Shown here piece by piece: positions 29,901 to 39,200 of a stretch of 64,000 bases of DNA (positions are counted from its first letter, which is position 1; each line of letters starts with the position of its first letter). A program made the position numbers and the translations under genes. The DNA is from Dyella flagellata (GTDB lineage: Bacteria; Pseudomonadota; Gammaproteobacteria; Xanthomonadales; Rhodanobacteraceae). The stretch spans positions 1-64,000 of the forward strand of contig NZ_BSOA01000013.1 of NCBI RefSeq assembly GCF_030160275.1. The letters run 5' to 3'. The notes under the pieces were generated by a model. The model saw nothing but the letters and a program-made list of their open reading frames with translations. It was not told the origin of the DNA and did no database searches.

Positions 29901-32900
29901 CGAATCAGGCGCCGAATCGCCGGCAACACCGGCCACGCCGCCGCCAGTTCGCGCAACACGCCAGCCTGTTCACGCATGGCCTGCTGCTCCGGCGCAGGCG
30001 CTGCTTCCTGCACGGGGATTTCGGCCAAATCGCCGGTTTGCGCAAAGGGCTTGTCCAACAGCGCCGATTCGAGAGCATCGACGCCGGCGTCGATGGCATC
30101 CAGGTCCAGCCGGCAGCCGTGCTCCGGCTTCCCCACCGTGCCGCATGCCTGCGCCAGGCCGTCCATGAACAGGCGAGCCGGTCGATTCTTGGGCGTGGCA
30201 TGGAAGGGCAGCTGGACGAGGTTTGCGCCCTCTTCGCGGGCCTTGGCCACGATGAAACGCATCAATGCGTATTCAAGCCCACGGTTCATGGCGCGGCAAC
30301 TGAGCAGGAACTGCACGATGCGCAACGTGGCGTGCTCGCGCCTGGCCATGACTACGCCCACCGTACCGTAATCACCGAAACGGTCACTTGCGCTCATCAC
30401 CCAGACTCGGCCATCTGGCTGCATGCGCCAAGTGGTCGCCTGTGTGGTGTCGAGCGGCTGCTTGTGCAAATTGAACTGATTGGTGCGCCGGGTCAATTCC
30501 GCGACACGCTCGTCATCAGCGCTGGCGGCAACGCGTATGCCGTAGCGCAACTGGCTGTCCTGCAACAACGCGCGCAAGGTGGCATAGCGTGCCGCATGCG
30601 CGGCGCGTTGCTCGCTCTGCGCGTAGAACGAGGCGCGTAGCGTAGCCTCCACTCCCGCCTTGGCGATATCGAGCATCCATAGCTGGTCCAGCCAATGCCC
30701 GATTGCCGCCCGCTCCCGCGGAAATTGCAGCCAGCATACGCCCGGCAATCGTTGCGCCACGTCGGCACATTCCAGCGGATCATCGTCGATGAATACGAAG
30801 TCGTCCGGGTTGAGGTTCAGCTCCATCGCAATCGAAGCGATGTTTTGCGCCTTGGACAGATGATTGATGCGATAAGTGGCGATGGCATCCATGCGAACCA
30901 GCATGTGCGGGTGTTCTTGCAGCACACGCAGGACATCGGCTTCTTCGTTGCGGCTGCACAGGCAAAGCAGGGCGCCGGACTGGACCTGTGCCAACAGCAA
31001 TTGCTGGAAACGCGCCCTGCCCTCGTCGACCCCTAGCTCCGCTATCGCCTGCTCACTGCAGACGCCCTCCCATAGCGTGTGATCGCAATCGACGACGAAC
31101 ACCTTGGGCGGCCTGACCAGGCTGCGCCATGCATGCCGCGCCAAATGGGTTCCCAGCGCCACGCAGTAGGATTCCGCATAGGGCAGCTGCGCTGCAGCCT
31201 CGGCGGCCGGCTCGCTGATCTCGCTGACACCGTACCAGGCAGCAAGCTGGCGGAAGTCCTTCAACACCACACCCGGCATGCCGTGAAGCGCTGTCAACCA
31301 TGCCGCTTCCTCGGCTTCGCCCACCTGCGTGCCCGTTGCATGCTGCAACAACACGCAGCATAGTTCACGGCTGCCTGGCATGCGGGCGCGCAAGGCATCC
31401 AGGAACATCTGGCGGGCGGCGGGCGCACCGGGCGATGACGTGGGGCTGATCAGGACTAGGTTGATGCCATCCCGGTTCCTGTTCAGAGGGCTGTCATGGT
31501 CCAGCAGCGCGGGCACCATTCCGTCCATGGGTATGGTCGTCAGGTGCGCGCTGACCTGCAGCCGTTCCAGCCACGCATCCAGCATCTCCACGACGGGATC
31601 GATCAGGAAATTGCCCGCCACCACGACCGATGGCTTGATGCGCGGTCTGGGCCCAAGCAGGGTTTCGATCGAGCGTTCCGGGCCGGCAATGATGCGCGCC
31701 ACCAGCTCAGGGATATCGCGGGCGATTTGCTGCGCGGTATTTGCACTGAACAATCCGCTCTTGTAGATCAGCACGCCTTCGAGCGCCTGATTGCGTTCCG
31801 TGAGCGTCAGATGCAGATCGAAATTCGCAGCGCCCGTATCGAACGCCACCGGCTCGGCGGCCTGCCCTTCCAGTTGCCATGATGCTTGCGCATCGGCTTC
31901 CATCTGCACATCGAGCATCGCCTGAAACAGGCTGCGCGCAGGTGTTCGCTCCGGCCGCAGCTTACGCAGCAGGCATTCGAACGGTACGTCATGGGATAAC
32001 GCTTCGGCCCAGGTTTGTTTGGCCTGGGCAAGCAAGTCCAGGAAGCGCTCGCCAGGTGCCAGCTGATGACGCAATACCAGGATATTGGCCATCGGGCCGA
32101 CCAGTTCCCGAAAGGCCGGATGAGTGCGCCCGGCTACGGGCGTACCCACCAGCAGGTCCTCCTGGGAGGAATAGCGATACAGCTCAAGCAGGAATACGCA
32201 GAGCAACACGATGTAGACGGTGCTACCGTGTTGCTTGCTGAAGGCGCGCAACTGGTTGGTGAGTTCGAGCGGCAAGCGCAGTTCTGCGACCGCGCCACGC
32301 AGGTCGGTGAGCCGGGCTGGGGCATAGTCGCCGGCCAGGCGCAGTCGCGGCAGCCGCCCGCCCAACTTGTCCAGCCAATAGGCCATCGGCGTATCGAACG
32401 CCTCGCTATCGATTTGGCGGCGTTGCCAGATCGCATAGTCGCCATACTGCAGGACCGGTTGCGCCGGCCCGGGCAGGTTCTCGCCGGTGCGAAATGCCGT
32501 GTAATGACGTGCCAGCTGGGCACACAGCAGGCGCAACGAGGCAGCATCGGCCACTAGATGCGAGACCACCAGCACCAATACGTGATCGTCCTCGGCCAGC
32601 GCCAGCAGATGTGCCCGCAGCAGCAAGCCGCAGCGCAGATCGAAGGCCTCCTCGACGATTTGCTTGATCAGCGACTCGCACGCCGGTGAGCGTTGCTGCT
32701 CGGCTCGGACCGACAGGTCATGCCAATGCAGCGTGACCGGCGGTATCGGGCCCACCCGTGCACTCAGCGCGCCGCCTTCGGTTTCGAACGCGGTTCTGAG
32801 CACGGCATGGTCTTGAACGATGCGCTGAACAGCCGCTTCCAGCGCGATACGGTCGATACGGCTGCGCAAACGGCAGACCAGCGGGATATGGGTAGCGGCT

Positions 32901-33253
32901 GAGCCAATGCTCATCTGATCGACCAGCCACAACCGCTCCTGCACCAATGAAGGTGTCCTGAGCAAAGGAAGCGGCAGGGGCTCGATCGCTTCGGGCGTTG
33001 CCGGCGCGGCGGCACGCAACAATTGCAGCAAGGCCTGTTTGTGCGCGCGCAGGGCAGCCAGCAATGCCGGTGTAAGAGCCTGGTCCGGGCCGCGATAGAC
33101 CAGTGCGCCGTCACGCTCGCTCAGCGTCACGCCGGCGGCCTTTGCCAAGGCCAGCACCGCGAACGCGTCATCGTCCACCTGCACCGCAATGGAAGCTTCC
33201 AAGGCTGCGGGCGGCTGTAGTGATGCGGCTTCGTCGGCGGCGGGGATACTCAT
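23960..33253 (-). CDS. NRPS, TubC-type docking-C-FkbH-T-C-A(Thr-like)-T-C-TauD hydroxylase
   Basis: A protein of 3,097 residues and very unusual. Approximate order: TubC-like N-terminal docking domain 25-75; C 95-510 (SHLVADA, first His lost, second kept); FkbH/HAD-like domain 530-1140 (DCDHTLW, FIDDDP, RFGDYGTVG); T 1150-1215 (LGMDSL); C 1240-1665 (HHAMLDG); A 1690-2190 (pocket D-F-W-N-I-G-F-V-W, nearest Thr but two positions differ); T 2210-2280 (LGGDSL); C 2295-2720 (HHLIADA); Fe(II)/2-oxoglutarate dioxygenase 2770-3090 of TauD/SyrP type (WHNENTF, then a distal His in VAHGRNPYRG and an Arg). FkbH domains load a glyceryl unit from 1,3-bisphosphoglycerate onto a carrier. The terminal hydroxylase probably acts on the Asn carried by the next protein. 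The start at 33253 has AAGGA upstream and an ATGA overlap with the previous stop. Confidence 0.94.
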   Translation of the reverse strand: MSIPAADEAASLQPPAALEASIAVQVDDDAFAVLALAKAAGVTLSERDGALVYRGPDQALTPALLAALRAHKQALLQLLRAAAPATPEAIEPLPLPLLRTPSLVQERLWLVDQMSIGSAATHIPLVCRLRSRIDRIALEAAVQRIVQDHAVLRTAFETEGGALSARVGPIPPVTLHWHDLSVRAEQQRSPACESLIKQIVEEAFDLRCGLLLRAHLLALAEDDHVLVLVVSHLVADAASLRLLCAQLARHYTAFRTGENLPGPAQPVLQYGDYAIWQRRQIDSEAFDTPMAYWLDKLGGRLPRLRLAGDYAPARLTDLRGAVAELRLPLELTNQLRAFSKQHGSTVYIVLLCVFLLELYRYSSQEDLLVGTPVAGRTHPAFRELVGPMANILVLRHQLAPGERFLDLLAQAKQTWAEALSHDVPFECLLRKLRPERTPARSLFQAMLDVQMEADAQASWQLEGQAAEPVAFDTGAANFDLHLTLTERNQALEGVLIYKSGLFSANTAQQIARDIPELVARIIAGPERSIETLLGPRPRIKPSVVVAGNFLIDPVVEMLDAWLERLQVSAHLTTIPMDGMVPALLDHDSPLNRNRDGINLVLISPTSSPGAPAARQMFLDALRARMPGSRELCCVLLQHATGTQVGEAEEAAWLTALHGMPGVVLKDFRQLAAWYGVSEISEPAAEAAAQLPYAESYCVALGTHLARHAWRSLVRPPKVFVVDCDHTLWEGVCSEQAIAELGVDEGRARFQQLLLAQVQSGALLCLCSRNEEADVLRVLQEHPHMLVRMDAIATYRINHLSKAQNIASIAMELNLNPDDFVFIDDDPLECADVAQRLPGVCWLQFPRERAAIGHWLDQLWMLDIAKAGVEATLRASFYAQSEQRAAHAARYATLRALLQDSQLRYGIRVAASADDERVAELTRRTNQFNLHKQPLDTTQATTWRMQPDGRVWVMSASDRFGDYGTVGVVMARREHATLRIVQFLLSCRAMNRGLEYALMRFIVAKAREEGANLVQLPFHATPKNRPARLFMDGLAQACGTVGKPEHGCRLDLDAIDAGVDALESALLDKPFAQTGDLAEIPVQEAAPAPEQQAMREQAGVLRELAAAWPVLPAIRRLIRRREHARDTGVAYAAAQTDAQRLLAEIVGEHLNVEQLGIHDDLFALGMDSLRALQVASSLQKRGHAIGIDDVFERRTIEELAALCGTPAAIPASPQLDRAPFQDAGLGEDEIEQLRGQGIEDAYPLSSTQAGMVFHAERDIESPLYQVIDSFKLRGPFRGALFAQALSYATARHPALRTAYQLARYERPMQLVYRDIDIPLQMIDLRAEQPDDQSTLFEAWLRAETTRRFDIGEPPLVRYTVHRFAEDVFQVSLTQHHAMLDGWSLNSLIKELLTVYARLLAGRALPAPQPPQPSFAHFIQREQSALSAPEQRMFWQRKLANLEASPLPYWPGQQAAQGIVAEATHVVIPLALGSALFDVARRAGTPIKSVLLAAHLRVVMYLTGRTDVVTGLLVNGRMEGGQGEQALGLFVNSVPLRARFNSGSWLDLVRLAFVLERELQPHRLYPLSSLQRITTVNPLFEFLFTFTHFHVLEGVREQRDFEVLDTLNFVRDNIPLQAFFDIDPFNERHVRLMLGYDAARIPPAELDRIAALYLELLGDIAAQPERSCFMPDLPKALAQHLKAGTQPAPADGAFVSVPRQIAAQARRRPDKIAIAGDDWQLSYAALDRHAAMLAHALRQRGIGPECVVGVAMENGPLAVLAMLGIWRAGAAYLPIDPSYPAARVAGMLHDSAVTTLLCEHGTATLVTSVQGLDILPIEMLLAEPPLCVPVHAAIGDVDADALAYVIYTSGSTGRPKGVMIAHGTLAALFRHGGARFGFDAADVWSLFHSLSFDFSVWELWSPLVSGGTLVPIPDMQRLDPQALQHYLLRHQVSVLNLTPSAISRLLTGPRPLSELVGGWSVKRLIAGGEALPEPLGKQWLDAGVTLWNFYGPTEATVWTCAFQVRDAHDLERLGEPFAHVALGVMSAALQLAPVAVAGEMVIGGGLARGYHRQPALTADRFRPDPFSLQPGGRLYRTGDLGRYRQDGAMQFVGRMDQQRKIRGYRVELGEIEAALSQHPGIDQAVCVGSAADEPVLLAYYTCKAPSMPGQDELRQLLAQHLPAHMMPSRLIELAALPLSPNGKIDRKALAKPPAVAVDEPAAIHALSTDERLVANVWSAVLGVRVEQPQANFFDLGGDSLKAVQVTARLRLHAGDALPLRALFQHATLEAYAAVLPRYRGSVSALLEHFPAVGAKAEMAPLTQAQRRLWLVDQLVGERAVYNIPLVFACRGRLDLAALEAALRQVMGRQRMLSAHVVMYDGEPHQTYSHDHLVPVRRLSLREGLSGKQDELQRRQEIERHILAEVQLPFELEAGPLIRLSVLEVADEHAYIVAVLHHLIADAWSVAMLRGEIAAQYRAAIEGTAAPAAPLDVEYFDYAIWQQQYLTVQALQGSYAYWQDRLQGGLPPLPLGRGTPGHATRAEAIVRSLHLDQAALQALKTLAHEHQVTLFTVLLSAFKVTLYALSRQADIWIGTGVANRAHPGMEPIVGLFVNTLVFRSQLQPGASFGMTMAAVHEQVTAAQEHQHVPFEELVRIANPARVGRDRPLFHALFELHNAPNPSMTLPGLELEVVDISNGFAKYAISLQLQETPQGLRGVLETDARLCTAEETDALLARFQHIVQDVLRDTRLTLEQLAVTPPGASPEARHNRRQQRLSAAFSRSAGKVQVDGEQADGIRRSLLPGMTRLPLLFQLRGGNFALDKWIRAHRHDVDRELAQHGAILFRGFGIDSAAAMRGVAGALMEQILAENGEHVAVPDGGGVQTPVFYAPESKLLWHNENTFNDRWPRRILFACRRPAPSGGETPLVDSREVFNRLPPAIREAFVRKGVMYVRYYGQRLGLPWSKVFGSESREQVEAQCRAAGFRYQWLDDGSLRTMAVRPAVWRHPESGDWCWCNQAQHWHIACLDATTRAYIVAATEAARYPRACYFGDGTPIPDAVMQDILDVYAGLEVSFPWQQGDVLLVDNMLVAHGRNPYRGERELLVALGDTFRPDEPATAAV

Positions 33254-36200
33254 AGATATCCTTCGATTTCCCTTTGCGCGTTCGGGTGCGCGACTCGGAC
33301 ATCGGTGCTCTGCAGATAGCGCAGACCATCGATGCGCGTGGCCAGGTCGGTGAAGGAGCTGCTTTCCAGCAGCCACTGCAACGACATGCTGATGCGAAAT
33401 TCGGTGTTGATATCGCTCAGCAGCGCGATCGCGGCCAGGGAGTGGCCACCGGCCGAGAAAAAATCCGCGTCGCCATCGATCGAATCCGTCCGCAGGTGAT
33501 GCATGAACAACGCACCGAGCTTCTGCTCGGTGGCGTTTCGGGGTGTAAACGGGCCCCGTTGCTGCACCGGTTCGAGCGGGTGTCGCATCAAGGCTCCACG
33601 GTCCACTTTGCCGCTGTTCAACACCGGCAGCCCGTCGAGCACGACGATACGCGCAGGCAGCATGTAGGGCGGCAATTGCGAAGCCAGATAGCGCTTGACC
33701 TCAGGCAACTGTCCAGCCTCGATGCCGGCCACGTAGGCCAACAGCCGCGCATCGGGCGTGGCGCTGTCCTGCACCAAGGCCGCCGCCTGGGTGATACTCC
33801 TGAATTGAAGCAGCACGTGTTCGATTTCACCCAGCTCGATGCGGAAGCCGCGCAACTTGATCTGCTGGTCGCGACGTCCAAGGAATTCGACCGCGCCGTC
33901 CGCGCGATGCCGCGCCAGATCGCCGGTGCGATAGAGCCGCGCACCCTCGACGCCTCCCTGAGCGTCGGGAATGAAAGCCGCTGCCGTGGCCTTGGGATTG
34001 CCCCGGTATCCGCGTGCCAGGCCAATGCCGCCGATCAGCAATTCCCCGACCGCGCCACGCGGCACGAGCGCCAGGTCAACACCCGAGACATGCAAGGCCA
34101 TGCCATCGATCGGGTGTCCGATCGGCACCGTCGCGTCGCCCCGCCGACATACCCAGGAAGAAACGTCGATGGAAGCTTCGGTCGGCCCGTACATGTTGTA
34201 AAGCGCGACGCTGTCCGCCTGGCCGAAAAAGCGCTCGCACAAGCTCGCATCGAGCGCTTCTCCGCTGCATACCACCGCGCGCAGAGCGTCCAGACGTTCG
34301 AACCCCCGCGCCTGCAGAAAGGTGCTCAGCATGGCCGGCACGAAGTGCACGAAAGCGACCCGCTCCTGCGCCAGCAGCTGTTCCAACGCGGCCGGGTCCC
34401 GGTGCTGCCCTGGCGATGCCAGCACCACACATGCCCCCTGCAGCAACGGCCAGAACAATTCCCACACCGACACATCGAACGTATAAGGTGTTTTTTGCAG
34501 TACGGCCTCCCCCTGCCGCAACTGCAGGAGTTGCTGCATCCATTGCAGCCGATTGACGATGCCCGCATGAGGAACGGCGACGGCTTTCGGCTCCCCGGTG
34601 GAGCCCGAGGTGTGGATCACGTAGGCCATCTGTTCGGGCCACACCGGTCGCTGCGGGGCTGCCTGCGACGCTGCGAAAATGGCTGACGCATCGCGCGCCC
34701 AGCTGACTTCCTTATCGCCGAGGAAGTCATGACGATCATGTGGCTGGTCCGTAATCACATACGGATTTCCCGCCCGAGTCCACAAGCGCTCCAGGTAGGC
34801 CGGCGGTGACTCGCTGTCCAGCGGCATGTAGGCGCAACCAGCCTTCAAGATGCCGAGCAGTGAAATCATCAGCTCGGGCGAGCGTGCCAGGATCAGCGCA
34901 ACCGGCGTCTCCATCGCCACGCCGCGTGCGATCAGGTAATGCGCCAATTGATTCGCTTGCCGGTCGAGCATCGCGTAGGTCAAAGCGGTGCCTTCGAAGC
35001 GAACCGCCACGGCATCCGGAGAGCGCGCCACTTGCGCATTGAACAGTGACAGCAAGGTTTCGCTGGAGGGTTGCGATGGCGGGGGGTTGAGCGCACGCAG
35101 GCTGTCGCACTCCGCCACGCTCAGCATGTCCAGCTGGCGCAGCGGCACGTGGGGATGAGCCAATACCGCATGCGCCATCCACTCGAGGTTTTCCAGCAGC
35201 CGTTCGATAGTAGCGTGCTCGAACAGGCTGCTGTTGTATTCCAGCTGGCCATGAAAAGCGGCCTCGGTTTCGAATAGCGAGAGAGTCATGTCGAATTTTG
35301 CAGACCGACTCTGATGCGGGATCAGCGTACAGCGCAGATCGTCCAGCTCAAACGCAGCCAGTGGCAGGTTCTGCATCACCAGCATGACTTGGAACAGCGG
35401 CGAGTGCGCGAGGCTTCTGGCCGGGTTGAGCGCCTCCACCAATTTTTCGAACGGGACGTCCTGATGGCAGTAGGCGTTCACTACCACGTTACGCATCCGC
35501 GCGAGGAAGTCCCGCCAACTTTCCCCCGCCATGAGGGTGTTGCGGATCACCACAGTGTTTGCCACCGGGCCAACCAAGGCCTCGGTTTCGAGCCGCCCGC
35601 GGTTGGCCACTGGCGTACCGATCAGAATGTCGTTCTGCCCGCTATAGCGCTGCAGCAGCAGCGCAAACAGGGCCTCGAAGAACATGAAGGCGGTAATGCC
35701 GCATTCGTGGCACTCGCGCCGAACCGACTTCGACAAGATGCTCGACCACTGGAAATGCAGGGTTTGGCCGGTAAAGCGCTGCTGCGCCGAACGCGGATGG
35801 TCGGTCGGCAATGCCAGCACGCCGGTGGCGCCCTCCAATTGCCGGCGCCAGTAGTCCAGCTGGCCCTGCCATACGCCTCGCTGCCACTGGCGGCTTTGCC
35901 AGCGCGCGTAGTCGGCATAAGCGAAGTTTGCTGCCGCTGCAGGTTCCGGTGCCGCCGGCGGGTCGCTGTATAGTTGCCTGACATCCGTGACCAACCGTCG
36001 CAGCGACCAACCGTCAAACACTGCGTGATGGACGACCAATACCAACAGATGCCGATCCTGCGCCAAGGTGAACAGGCAGGCCCGAAACGGTAGATCATGT
36101 TCCAGCTGAAACGGCTGCGAGCCGACTTCCAGCAGCAGCGCGGCAACGGTCGAGGGCCTTGTATCCGTGCCGGAAAGATCCTTGCGCTTCAGTTGAAACG

Positions 36201-39200
36201 GCAACGCGTTGTCGACGAACTGCCGCAGCGCACCCGCCTGCATGCGCAGGCGCGTGCGCAGTGCTGCATGCCGCTGCACCAATCGATGCAAGGCAGCTTC
36301 AAGCCGCGCGACGTCAAGCGTACCTTCCAGCTGGATGGCGAATGGGCAGTTATAGGCCGTGCTGTCCGGGTCGGCAGCTTGCAGAAAGTACAGGCGTTCC
36401 TGGAAGAAAGAAGCCGGTGCGGCTTCGTCTCCGCCAGACTCCAGCTGCGCCGACAGCGGCTCTTCGGCCGCAAAGTCGGTATCGACACCGGCCGGCGCGA
36501 GTTGGAGACGGCGCAATTCTGCGGCAAAGCCGGCGAGCACGGGATGGTTGAACAGCTCGCGAATGCCAACCCGGCTACTTTGCAGAGCATCCTGCACGCG
36601 CGAGATCACTTGTATGCCGTTGAGCGAGTTGCCGCCAATGGCGAAGAAATTGGCAAGCCGATGCACCCGCGCCTTGGGCAGGCACTGCGACCAGATCGCG
36701 GCCACCAGCGTCTCCAGCGGGTCTTCCGGCACGTCGTTGCGGGCGAACCCCGCCGGCGTGTGCTCGACGATCGGCAATTGCTGCACATCGATCTTGCCGC
36801 CGGGCAGCCGCGGCAGACGCTCCAGCACGACGTACTGGTGCGGTAGCATGAAACGCGGCAGCAACCGCTGCAGATGCGGCTGCAGGGCCGCTGCCGCATC
36901 GCTGTCGCCGTGCCAGACGACATAGGCCACGATCTGCGCATGATCCGGATCATGGCGTACGCATGCTTCTCGCACCTGCGGATGGGTTTCAATCGCCTGG
37001 CGCACTTCTGCCAATTCAACGCGATAGCCCAGGATCTTCACCTGCTCATCGCGGCGGCCAGCGAACATCAGGCTGCCATCCGCGCACCACCAACCATAGT
37101 CACCACTGCGATACATCACAGCGCCAGGCGTAGTGCCGAACTTGTCCGGCACAAAGCGACGGGCGGTTTCCTTCGGGTTGCGCCAGTAACCGCTTGCCAG
37201 CGCGCCTCCAATGCAGATCTCACCGGCCTCGCCCACCAGCACCGGCTCGCCCGCGTCGTCCAACACGTATAACCTCGAATGTGGCGCGGGAATGCCGATC
37301 GGCACCCTGCGCTGGCGCAGAATCCGGCAGTCGAACACGGAAGCCCAGACGGTTGCTTCGGAAGGTCCGTATTCGTTGTAGAGCCCGGCTTGGGCCAGAG
37401 CATCGGCATGCCGCGTCACCAGATCACGCTGGCAAGGTTCAGCGGCGACAATCGCCGCAGTCAATGCGATGGCATGGCCGGCGCGTTGCACTTCCTCCAG
37501 CACCAGCTTGTAGAGCGATGGGATGCACAGCAAGTGCGATGCCTGAACGCTTTCCAGCAATACCTGGATGCGGCGTGCGTCGCGCCTGGTTTCTTCTGCC
37601 GGCACCACCAGTTCGCCACCGCTGGCGAGCGTCCAATAGATGCCGGCCACCGAACTGTCGACGTACAACGGCGACAACAGCACAAAGCAACGTACCGGCT
37701 CCCGATAATAGGCGAGCCGCGCTGCGGTGGACTGCAGCAGGCTTTGGTGCGATACGCTCACCCCCTTTGGAGTGCCGGTCGAGCCAGAAGTGAGGATGAC
37801 GTAAGCCAATTGCTGACCCGCCAACGGGGGCGGGCACGCGATCGGCGGGGGGGCCGCCGCCAATCGAACGTAGCGCAGCTGTGGCAAGTTTTCGGTCATG
37901 CGCGGCTGTTCGCGTATACCGAAAATGGGCAGCGGCGCATCCGTCGCGGTCCACACGGCGGCCAAGCGCTCCGTCGGCTGCTCCATGTCGATCGGCACAT
38001 AAGCCAGGCCGGCCCACATGGCTGCAAGCATCAATACGATGGTTTCCGCGGCAAAACGGGCGTCGATGCCGATGATCCCTGCGTCCCCTTGCGCACGCAT
38101 CGCCGCCGCGTAACCAAGCGCCTGCCTCTGCAGCATCGCATAGCTCAACACGCCATGCTCGCCGCGCAAAGCGATCGCGTCGGGTCGCTGCGCTGCTTGC
38201 TGCGCAATCAGCGCCATAACCGACGCCGGTTGCTTCAAGGTGAGCGGCTGCCCGGCAAACTCGTCCAGTAGTTGTCGGCGCTCGCTCTCACCCAGCAACT
38301 GTAATGCGCCAAGGCTGTCGCTGGGGGCTGCCAGACAAGCCGCCAGCGCCGACTGCCATTGTTCGCCAAGATGCGCCACCGCAGCAAGATCACGCCGATG
38401 CGGTGCGTACGTCCACTCCGCCTCGATTCCGTTGGCGCTCTCGATCAGGCGCAACTTCACTTCGTAAGATGCATCTCCGCCCTGCAGGGCAATTTCCTCC
38501 CATTGCTCCATGCCGCGACAATCAAGCCACTCCAGGCAGAACGGCAACATCATGGAGGGGTCGCCGGCCGCTTTGGCCAAGACTTCCCAATCCACGAAAT
38601 CCTGCCGTTCGGCGGCGTCACCGAGCGTCGCATCGACCCGCGCGATTAGCGATTGCACGGTATCGGCGGGGGCAGCCCGCAACGATATCGGCAGTGTCTG
38701 GCTCAACGGCCCAACCACGGTCTGCAGCTCGTTGAGGGAGCGACCATCGAAAACGAAACCGAGGGTGAAGTCTTCTGCATCGGTCAGGCGCTGCAACAAA
38801 CCTAACACGGATGTCATGGCGATGCTGGAAATCCGAACACCCAGTCGCGCCGACAGCGCACGCAAGCAACGCACCATTTCATCAGGCAACTTCAGGCGCA
38901 CCGCAATGCGTGGCGAATGAGCGCGCCGTGTATCGCAGGCCGGCATGAAGCTCAACAGATCGACGCCATGGCCCTGCACAGCCCAATAATCGGCAAGCTC
39001 CCGCGCCTCCGGTTCGCGCATGACGCTGAACTGCCATTCGGCATACTGAAAATAGTCGAGGGCCTCAGACTTATGCGGCAAACCGCCCTGCCCCGTCACA
39101 TCCAGTAGCGCGCCAACCAGCAAGTACAGGCTGCGTGCGTCGCAACACTCGGGAGCGACAGTAATCACCACCCAATGATCCGTCGACGACGCGTTTGCCG

